From NCBI GenBank assembly GCA_947456965.1, contig CANGTU010000001.1:123889-187888 (forward strand): a stretch of 64,000 nucleotides of DNA, written 5' to 3'. Positions 34,501 through 40,693 of this stretch are shown here, in pieces. A model generated the notes under the pieces. That model had not been told where the DNA came from. It did no database searches and worked only from the letters and a program-made list of their open reading frames with translations. This DNA is from Flavobacteriales bacterium. GTDB lineage: Bacteria > Bacteroidota > Bacteroidia > Flavobacteriales_D > Sanyastnellaceae. Numbering within the stretch: position 1 is the first letter of the stretch; the number at the start of each line of letters is the position of its first letter. The translations under genes and the position numbers were made by a program.

Positions 34501-37072
34501 TAGAGGGATCACCGGGCTGAAGGCGGGCCAGAGCCTGTTCCTTGCGGGCTACTATCTCTTGTGATGTCCGCGCAGGCAACGGAGCCATAGAGGGCTGGGA
34601 GGAAGGCTTTGTGGTTGATTTAGCCGAAGACGATGGCATGTCCTGTCCTTCGGTAATCATAGCGAGCATTTCCGGATCTGTCACCTGAAGTGAACTGATC
34701 CGTGCATCCATGCTGTTCAGCTTCGTGGCAATGGCCTCACGTTGGGCTGCATCAAGTGCCACACGCTGGTCCGCTGAGAGGCCTAGCTGAGTATCTGAGG
34801 CCAGCCTTTTGAAAAATTCAGCAGTCGTCGAGGCATCCTTGGCCTTTGTTCCGAGCTCCTTGGTGCGGATTTTTTCCTGCACAATCTGACGTCGCTTGGC
34901 ATCCAGTTCTGTTTTCAGGGCATTGGCCCTTTCTTCCGCCTCTTGCTTCTCTGATTTTTTCTTCGCAGTGAGGGCCGTCTGCTCAGCTGACTTGACCTCG
35001 CTGACTATGCGTTTTTCTTCATCACGCAGGCGGCTGAGTTTCTCCTCCGAGGAGCGAAGTTCCGAATCCCTGGCGCGAGCCTGGGCAAGCAATTCGTCAT
35101 GAGGAGTCATCGGTGTTTCGCGCATTTTGTTCTGGCGCTCTTTTTCCTTCGCAAGCTCCCGCACTGTTGCATCGAAGTCACCGGCCATCTCAGCCGTGGA
35201 AATCGCACGGGCCGAGGTCCTGATGGCCGAGCTCCGCGCGGCTTCAGAATCTTTATACTTCCGCACGCTTTCTGCCGCCGCCATGGCACTGCGGGCCTCT
35301 CGTTGCAGACTTTCTGCCTTATCCAGTAGCTTGAGCATCTCCCTCGCCTGCGAAAGTTCTTTCTCGGTCTGGAGATTACCGGATGTTTCACGCATCATCT
35401 CTGCCTGAGCCAGGGCCGATTCAGCCTCGAAGAATTTTTTCTGTGCAAAGGCAAAGGCGTTGGTGTACTTCTGCTCTGATTCCGCTACAAAGCGATCAAT
35501 GGCGTCGGCTTCGCGGTTCATGCCATCCGTTACCTGCATAGCGCTGATACCTTGAGCAAATCCTGCAGCAAGAGCGGAATTGCTCATATCCCTTTCTATG
35601 GCAATGGCCAAAGGTGCGTCGGCCAAAATATCTTCTTTCGTTGTATTTACCTCCAGCCGGGCCTTGTCTCGTAGCATATCAGCGGCCAGGGCCGAAAGGT
35701 CTTCATCGAGTGGCGTTTCGAAGTAGTTCGTTACGATGAGTTTTTCTCGTCCTGACTCATTCACCAGGCGCATTTCCTGCCGCACAGCAACAGGATTACT
35801 GAACGCAGGCACGTCCACCAGAGCCTGATGAACGATCGGACTGTTCTCCGTGCGTACATCAAACTGGTACTGGCCAGGCTTGGTGATGTACAGCAGGTAA
35901 TCTCCGTTATCCCGTTCACTCGTGGCATCCATAACAGGCCTTCCACCTGCGGTTTCCTTGACCTGGATTCGCGCGCTCTTTTGTGAGGGATCAATTTCAG
36001 AGATGAAGGACCCCTTGATGTAGATAATCTGTAAGGGAATACCCTGCACGCGCACGCCGTAAACATGGTAATGCCTCTGATCGCTGGAGCGACCGCTGGC
36101 GAAGTAGGCCCGTTGGTTCAGTGAATCAGCAATGAAGAAAATGTCATCATCCGGAGTGTTGATGGCAAAATCGAGGTTGATGGCTGGACCAAAAGCGTCG
36201 GTCGATGGATCATACACGCTTTTGAAGATGTCATATCCCCCCATGCTGTTGTGGCCTCTGGAGGAGAAGTACAGGGTGCGACCATCACTTTGCATGAAAC
36301 AGAAATCCTCATCGTAACGCGTATTCACATCCCCCTTGAGAAGTTCAGGCGTGGAGAATTTCCCGTCAGGTAGTATGCTCGCCCGGTAGATGTCCTTGCC
36401 GGTGCTGCCGTCTTTGCCGTAGCTGGAAAAGTAGATGGTGTTCGAGTTTCCCGGGTAGTGGATGACACCGGTTTCTTTTTGCTTCTTGTCATAGGATGTG
36501 CGAAGTTCATCGGGCACGGTGAGCACTCGTCCGCCCACACCTTCCAGCTCCATGTAGCGGAAGAAATTGGCGCGATCTGCCTCTACCTTGCTCATGACCT
36601 GAATGTCCTTGATGTTGGCCAGGAGGGTGGAGCCATAGATGCAGGCCTCGATTTCCCGGCGGGCATTCATCTTTTCGGCGAGTTTCGGTCCGGCCTTCGT
36701 GGTAAATGTCTCAAAGGCCTTCACGGCTTCGCGGAACTGATAGTTCAGATGGTATGCTTTGCCCAGGTAATACCAGGCCATGGGGTCCTCCGATCCCTTT
36801 CTGGTAGCGGCACCGAGGTACTGAACGGCTTTGGTCTTGTCAGAGTCGCTGTAAATGGCACATGCTCCGAACCGGTACATATAATCCGCATTCGTGGGAT
36901 ACAGCGAAACCAACTGTGAATAAATCGGATAAGCTTTCAGATAATCACCCTGATCAAAAAAGGAACGGGCTTCTTTGGCTAAATCCTGCTCGCTGCCGGC
37001 TTTTTGGGCGGAGACTCCGGCTCCGGCCAGAAGACACCAGGCAGTGACCACGATGAAGTGTTTCATGCGCAT
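31586..37072 (-). CDS. Giant PorE-like protein: TPR, PD40 propeller, coiled coil, tandem repeat, two SPOR domains
   Basis: An 1828-aa exported protein with a signal peptide to about residue 22 (second Met at 37066 equally good). TPR helices at about 28-150 (DYLKAYPIYSQLVSLYPTNA, FGACAIYSDS) are followed by PD40/WD40-like beta-propeller strands at about 200-330 (NTIYFSSYGKDGSTGKDIYR, TLYFSSRGHNSMGGYDIFK, RAYFASGRSSD). A regulatory-like beta domain at about 340-430 (GDYLLYITKPGQYQFDV) comes next. Residues about 470-1390 are Ala/Glu/Lys/Arg-rich coiled coil. Four 19-residue repeats (about 1395-1477) and a Pro/Ala-rich linker follow. Two SPOR-like domains (YYKVQVGAFRSGIPQ about 1595; FYTVQIGVYSKPAS about 1735) end the protein. 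The front resembles T9SS/gliding protein PorE, but SPOR domains replace the OmpA-like peptidoglycan domain. A peptidoglycan-linked scaffold is inferred. Confidence 0.88.
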   Translation of the reverse strand: MRMKHFIVVTAWCLLAGAGVSAQKAGSEQDLAKEARSFFDQGDYLKAYPIYSQLVSLYPTNADYMYRFGACAIYSDSDKTKAVQYLGAATRKGSEDPMAWYYLGKAYHLNYQFREAVKAFETFTTKAGPKLAEKMNARREIEACIYGSTLLANIKDIQVMSKVEADRANFFRYMELEGVGGRVLTVPDELRTSYDKKQKETGVIHYPGNSNTIYFSSYGKDGSTGKDIYRASILPDGKFSTPELLKGDVNTRYDEDFCFMQSDGRTLYFSSRGHNSMGGYDIFKSVYDPSTDAFGPAINLDFAINTPDDDIFFIADSLNQRAYFASGRSSDQRHYHVYGVRVQGIPLQIIYIKGSFISEIDPSQKSARIQVKETAGGRPVMDATSERDNGDYLLYITKPGQYQFDVRTENSPIVHQALVDVPAFSNPVAVRQEMRLVNESGREKLIVTNYFETPLDEDLSALAADMLRDKARLEVNTTKEDILADAPLAIAIERDMSNSALAAGFAQGISAMQVTDGMNREADAIDRFVAESEQKYTNAFAFAQKKFFEAESALAQAEMMRETSGNLQTEKELSQAREMLKLLDKAESLQREARSAMAAAESVRKYKDSEAARSSAIRTSARAISTAEMAGDFDATVRELAKEKERQNKMRETPMTPHDELLAQARARDSELRSSEEKLSRLRDEEKRIVSEVKSAEQTALTAKKKSEKQEAEERANALKTELDAKRRQIVQEKIRTKELGTKAKDASTTAEFFKRLASDTQLGLSADQRVALDAAQREAIATKLNSMDARISSLQVTDPEMLAMITEGQDMPSSSAKSTTKPSSQPSMAPLPARTSQEIVARKEQALARLQPGDPSTPAVRNMILTNTAEEMSQRITAMEMKRRTGITPEEKQQLDALKASRSQIQKEMQGAAPAIAAATPEQARQTYLSVDPEFTNRVTAINASQMGEIERTEAMLSMKEQLLSDLRNERLLNASASIEETDNRRIQQRAERDRELASAILTLQGETNPIISYRAAYQQENKEIMESGLAPASRLDSQITLTDNYLSTLGKLEEEQQKMLTIETDQEKTVAIRTRIGEIRKETELATARLEGYRQDRALAVSAGGPDTSITSAGAANNASIQAETPGASPSDQGKQGDPVKGMTEAQLASKVAADAEEIRALFKTKAESESIFAYETGELSAVLEKHDPQHERIKNLDKVNEVQQEILLLEAEIENEQSPARQRKLDIKAEDLYFRKAMMEIGNAPVIQEIMELEYQEARKEAEDFRIARADVINSRTMIRDEVNKLMNQSKSEYEEAQALRKQADRVKDEIEKNDYYRRAFAKEQLAVQLLKQATSIDGQLEMLTDYDDKQLAELRYGDPVKVTTELTSGGAQGAAATPDSAGTSAGATAQNPAGEQRSASTPPASGNVSSPAGEQRSASTPPASGNVSSPAGEQRSASTPPASGNASSPAGEQRSASTPPASGNASSPAGEQRSVTAEPSTSGSGINYADLGTQEVRTDSRQVRSENRESAPAQVASVTPENVPAPVRRTTAPAPALSPEARATAGAYTSAEATSYYYSFPVALTKDLFVLADRSPYNDSRPIPVDAPMPSGVYYKVQVGAFRSGIPQNLFGEFAPVSGESLGNGVTRYLAGFFLNFDNAEKAKQLIRGKGFNDAFVVAYRDGKRIPLYEAMGMTEQDYQAAVEKEYVYGDGGEAPSARRGSSGSENNPSSGNADSGVRPVSWQADGSGGLFYTVQIGVYSKPASAAQLGNLTPLNSELMSSGKIRYTTGRFNNLQDAVDRREAAKAAGIPDAFITAYYNGQRITLSEADRLVKELGPGIFVRP
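32640..32887 (-). repeat. Coding tandem repeat, 57-bp unit, four copies plus a partial fifth
   Basis: Units begin at 32640, 32697, 32754, 32811 and 32868 (last one 20 nt). Copies are almost identical, differing at single bases near the GATGACGCA position. Each encodes 19 residues of PAGEQRSASTPPASGN(V/A)SS type, in frame, inside the large SPOR protein. Near-identity suggests recent expansion and possible length variation. Confidence 0.95.
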
Positions 37073-37320
37073 AGAGTATAGTTAGCTTGCTAATAACCCG
37101 GCCCGCTGAGCGGCCGTTCACGTTTTCTTTTTCCCGTACCACCGCCTGCGCATGTTCCCTGCCCTTCAGCAGCAGCGATACATCCGGTTTTACGCAGGCG
37201 CCGGATTTGCGGTTACAATTTGCTTCATTTTCAGCCCTGCAATCCGGCTGTTCTGCAGAGTTATAAACGCCCTGTCGTGCGAATACTGTCAGGGCATCGG
37301 ATCGGGATGGGTTGGTAGAC

Positions 37321-37328
37321 TATTTTAG
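37321..37328 (+). promoter_or_regulatory. Near-match -7 box before the DUF423 gene
   Basis: TATTTTAG, one mismatch to TAnnTTTG, ends 4 nt before the ATG at 37333. The remainder of the stretch 37073-37320 shows no gene. Confidence 0.3.
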
Positions 37329-37332
37329 CGCC

Positions 37333-37731
37333 ATGATCTACGGTTTGCGCTTAGCTCTCATTCTCCTGGCCATAGCGGTGGCGGCCGGAGCCTTCGGGGC
37401 TCATGCCCTTCGTGATGTTATTGATGAGCGACTGTTTCAGGCCTGGCAAACAGGTGTCCTCTACCATTTTCTCCATGCTCTTGGCGTGGTGGCGGTGACC
37501 CTCGTTCTCAACGCGGAATGGATGGATCCGAGAAAAGGGAAATGGGTGGTCCGGTTTCATGTGGCTGGTATCCTGCTGTTTTCCGGTTCGCTTTACGGTA
37601 TGGCACTGGGCAACGCTGCGGGCGTTGATCTCAGCTTCCTCGGCCCATTGACCCCCATCGGCGGACTCAGTTTTGTCGCGGGATGGATGCTCGCCGCGAT
37701 TTCTGTCAGTCTGCCGGTCCTCCGCGACTAA
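37333..37731 (+). CDS. DUF423 family membrane protein
   Basis: A 132-aa inner-membrane protein with four hydrophobic segments. The family start GAFGAHALRDV near residue 20 and VLYHFLHALG near residue 45 identify DUF423 (YgdD-like), followed by GILLFSGSLYGMAL and LGPLTPIGGLSFVAGW. Function is unknown. The ATG at 37333 is preferred to an upstream non-ATG start at 37312 because it sits 4 nt after a near-consensus promoter box. The stop overlaps the convergent aldehyde dehydrogenase by 4 nt. Confidence 0.92.
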   Translation: MIYGLRLALILLAIAVAAGAFGAHALRDVIDERLFQAWQTGVLYHFLHALGVVAVTLVLNAEWMDPRKGKWVVRFHVAGILLFSGSLYGMALGNAAGVDLSFLGPLTPIGGLSFVAGWMLAAISVSLPVLRD

Positions 37732-39083
37732 CTGCGGATGTAAACCGTTTTCAGATTGGACATGGCCAACAGGCCTTCCCGCGCGAGTTCCCTCCCGAAT
37801 CCGGATGCCTTGATGCCTCCAAAGGGGAGCCGTGGATCACTTTTTACCGGGGCGTTTACAAAAACGGCCCCTTCATGGAATCCGGATATCATCTTCCGGA
37901 CATCGTCAACCCCCTGTGTATAGATCGAAACTCCCAAACCAAAGCGAGAGTCATTGCTCATCTCTATGGCTTCCCGGGTGGTAGTGAAGGTGGCTATGGA
38001 GGCCACTGGTCCAAATACTTCCTCCTGCATGCAAGGCATGGATGGCGTTGCCCCGGACAGCACAGTGGGTTCATAAAACGCACCATGGTACTGACCGCCC
38101 ATCAGGCATTGGGCTCCCGCTGCTATACTCCTGAGAACCTGATCGTGGACTTCTTCGCATCGGGATGCACTTGCCAGTGGACCCAGATCAGTATCCGGAT
38201 CTTCCGGACTGCCCTTGCGAAGTGCTTCTACATGCGCCAGGAAGCGTCTCATAAATTCGGTTTCGATATGCCGCTCAACAAGTATTCGCTTGGCTGCGAT
38301 ACAACTCTGTCCGCTATTCTGGTACCTCGACGCTGCGGCATCCCGAGCGGCCAGATCGAGGTCGGCATCACGGAGCACAATCAAGGCATTACTACCCCCG
38401 AGCTCAAGCACGGTGGGGCGGAGGTGAGCTCCGGCCATGGCGGCAACTCGCCGTCCGGCCGTTTCTCCTCCAGTGAAGGAAATACCTTTGATATGCCGGT
38501 TGGGAATGATATCAGCAATCCGATCGGCCGGCATGACCAGGACTTCGAGCAGCGAACCTCCGGAGGCTTCTGCCGTCAGCCGGGCCAGTGCAAGTGCGCA
38601 TCCTGTTACGAGTGAAGAATGCTTCAGGATTACAGTATTCCCTAATGCGGCAGCAGGCGCCAGACATCGCATGACCTGCCAGAAGGGATAGTTCCAGGGC
38701 ATAATGGCTAACCAGACTCCGAGAGGTTCTGGAACGGCTGCGCTGTAAGCAGCATCTGTAGCTACTTCCCGTGGTTCCAGCAACTCCTCAATTTGGTCGG
38801 CATACCAGCTGCAACACCATGCACACTTGGCTATTTCTTCTCGTCCTTGCTTCAGTGGCTTGCCCATTTCACGAGCCATCAGCAGGGCCAGCTCATCTTG
38901 CTGTGCACTGAGCAAGCCGGCCAGCCGCCGGAGCACATCTGCACGCTGTTCCGGTGTGCGTTTTGACCAGGACAGCTGGAAATTCGCAGAGGCTTCCAGA
39001 ATGTGAGCGGCCTCGGCATCCCGGTGTACGAGATGTGAGGCGATACGCTCGCCGGTGGTCGGGTTTACGGAGTACAGGTGCAT
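37728..39083 (-). CDS. NAD(P)-dependent aldehyde dehydrogenase, succinate-semialdehyde dehydrogenase type
   Basis: A 451-aa ALDH from the ATG at 39083 (start MHLYSVNPTTGE). Key residues: the Asn motif MPWNYPFWQVMR, GISFTGGETAGRRVAA, the general-base Glu in VLELGGSNALIVL, and the catalytic Cys in NSGQSCIAAKRILVE. EEVFGPVASIATF and the final LPFGGIKASGFGREL are typical of succinate-semialdehyde dehydrogenases of the GabD/Sad group. It follows kynA with a 1-nt gap, so the two are translated together. An alternative is a semialdehyde of tryptophan catabolism as substrate; sequence alone cannot decide. Confidence 0.9.
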   Translation of the reverse strand: MHLYSVNPTTGERIASHLVHRDAEAAHILEASANFQLSWSKRTPEQRADVLRRLAGLLSAQQDELALLMAREMGKPLKQGREEIAKCAWCCSWYADQIEELLEPREVATDAAYSAAVPEPLGVWLAIMPWNYPFWQVMRCLAPAAALGNTVILKHSSLVTGCALALARLTAEASGGSLLEVLVMPADRIADIIPNRHIKGISFTGGETAGRRVAAMAGAHLRPTVLELGGSNALIVLRDADLDLAARDAAASRYQNSGQSCIAAKRILVERHIETEFMRRFLAHVEALRKGSPEDPDTDLGPLASASRCEEVHDQVLRSIAAGAQCLMGGQYHGAFYEPTVLSGATPSMPCMQEEVFGPVASIATFTTTREAIEMSNDSRFGLGVSIYTQGVDDVRKMISGFHEGAVFVNAPVKSDPRLPFGGIKASGFGRELAREGLLAMSNLKTVYIRS

Positions 39084-39084
39084 G

Positions 39085-40098
39085 TCATAGCGTGCTGTAG
39101 CCAAGCTTGCGGCTGAGAGCAGGAGGCAGGTCGGGCAGTGCGGTCCGCTGGACCAAAAAGCTGGTCAACTCGGCAAGTTCCCCAAAAATGTAGTGTTTCA
39201 TGGCGGCCTCCCTGAGGTAGCCTTTACCGGTGCTTCCGCCGGTGCCCACCCGGGTGCCGATCATCCGGTGAACCATATTCATATGCCTCCATCTCCAGGT
39301 GGCCAGCAATTCATCAATCTCCAACAGGTGGTTCAGCAGGCGATAGGGGTTTTGCAAAATGGGGTAGTCGCGGTACAGCATGATGAATAAGGCCGATCTG
39401 CGGGCCCTGTCACTTAGCCGCTGGCTTGAGTGTCCGTCGTCCGTCATAAATAATTCGTCAAAGACCCGGATATTCTGCTTCTCGCCTTCACCAAGTGAAT
39501 CGTGGTAGAGCTGGCGGTAATGGTTCCAGAAGTCTCCCTCTCCGGTCCAGCCGGTCCAGCATTCCGCATCGCTGAAGTAGGGCATGCGTTCCAGCCATCG
39601 GTTCACCAGATCGAGCAGGGGTGTCTCCTTTTCCAGATCGTAGATATGCGAGGCATCCTCGGGCTTGAGCTGACTGGTGAAGTACTGCTGGCCGTGACGC
39701 TCTGCCACCCGCAGGCCCAGCCGGGTCTCGAGGATCTTGAACTGCATGGACTGGAAGCCACTGGCTGGCCGGAGCATATCACGGAAGTCTAGAAAATCGA
39801 GCGGAGTCATGGTTTCCATCACGTTGATCTGATCTACCAGAAGTCGCATGATTTCCACCACCCGGTGAAGCCGGCGCACCGCCACCTGCAGCTCGGGACT
39901 ATTGTCGTTGATCTGCGGTGAGGCCATAATGCCATGTACACTGCCCACCTCAAAGAGGATTTGCTTGAACCATAGCTCATAGGCCTGGTGAATGATGATA
40001 AAGAGCATCTCGTCATGGGCGGGTTTGCCCAGGCGGACACTTTCGGGGTGCTGAGCGTCCAGAATCTTCTCCAGCTGAAGGTATGTGGGGTAATACAT
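39085..40098 (-). CDS. kynA: Tryptophan 2,3-dioxygenase
   Basis: A 337-aa haem enzyme that opens the indole ring of Trp to give N-formylkynurenine. Signatures: MYYPTYLQLEKILDAQHPES, the substrate-site FIIIHQAYELWFKQILFEV, LDFLDFRDMLRPASGFQSMQ, and the haem-ligand region WRWRHMNMVHRMIGTRVGTG with the conserved His. The TGGSTGKGYLR motif and C-terminal region are intact. It is longer than the bacterial 270-280-aa form and resembles the Bacteroidota/eukaryote-like type. No kynureninase or kynurenine monooxygenase lies in the window. Confidence 0.97.
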   Translation of the reverse strand: MYYPTYLQLEKILDAQHPESVRLGKPAHDEMLFIIIHQAYELWFKQILFEVGSVHGIMASPQINDNSPELQVAVRRLHRVVEIMRLLVDQINVMETMTPLDFLDFRDMLRPASGFQSMQFKILETRLGLRVAERHGQQYFTSQLKPEDASHIYDLEKETPLLDLVNRWLERMPYFSDAECWTGWTGEGDFWNHYRQLYHDSLGEGEKQNIRVFDELFMTDDGHSSQRLSDRARRSALFIMLYRDYPILQNPYRLLNHLLEIDELLATWRWRHMNMVHRMIGTRVGTGGSTGKGYLREAAMKHYIFGELAELTSFLVQRTALPDLPPALSRKLGYSTL

Positions 40099-40182
40099 AC
40101 CGCAATGTTACGGGGAGCAAATCAATCATCGGGCTGAGGATCGTCATTTGTATGAATAACGGGCAGGCCCCACCTTGCGCTT

Positions 40183-40605
40183 ATGAAGCATGCAAGTACC
40201 CAAACGCTCAGTGCGTTTTACCAGCGACTCGGTTATCTGTTCTACAGCGTGGCCGCGGCTGACCGCCAGGTCAGGCGGGAAGAAATCGATATGCTCCACC
40301 GGATGGTACTGGAAGACTGGCTCGATCTGGAGGGAAGTAAAGACGCCTACGGCACCGATGCCGCCTATCAGATCGAAATCACCTTCGACCTGATTCAGGA
40401 TCGGGAAATTTCCGCCGATAAGGCGTTTCAGGTTTTTGAAGAGTGGTACCACGAGCATGCGGAACTCTTTGATTCTGATGTGATTCATCGGATCAATCAT
40501 ACCGCCGCGCGTATTGCCGCTTCTTTTCACGGCACGGGTAAGGTGGAACTGGCTATGATATACCGGATTAAGGCCCTGTTGGGAACTGGCCATCCCAGCC
40601 TCTGA
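40183..40605 (+). CDS. TerB-like helical protein
   Basis: A 140-aa all-helical protein. Its first helices (YLFYSVAAADRQVRREEIDM) show the pattern AaADGxVxxEE common to TerB/DUF533-type domains, which use acidic residues to bind metal. The second half (DLIQDREISADKAFQVFEEW and a basic helix near YRIKALLG) is consistent. No tellurite genes are nearby, so a tellurite role is not supported. It begins 85 nt from kynA on the other strand and 89 nt before the uvrA start. Confidence 0.75.
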   Translation: MKHASTQTLSAFYQRLGYLFYSVAAADRQVRREEIDMLHRMVLEDWLDLEGSKDAYGTDAAYQIEITFDLIQDREISADKAFQVFEEWYHEHAELFDSDVIHRINHTAARIAASFHGTGKVELAMIYRIKALLGTGHPSL

Positions 40606-40693
40606 CGCCGGACGGCTTTTCGTGGTTTCTTTGCCTCCTGCGCCTTTCCTTCGCAGCAGGAAACTATCGGCGCGCTCGTCGGTTGAAGAGTCC

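Noticed and set aside
37683..38615. A 310-codon plus-strand frame
   Set aside because: It is antisense to the aldehyde dehydrogenase and looks like a shadow frame (Cys- and Gly-rich, no motif).
40183..40605. Tellurite resistance role for the TerB-like protein
   Set aside because: No other ter genes are present, and the TerB fold occurs in many unrelated contexts.
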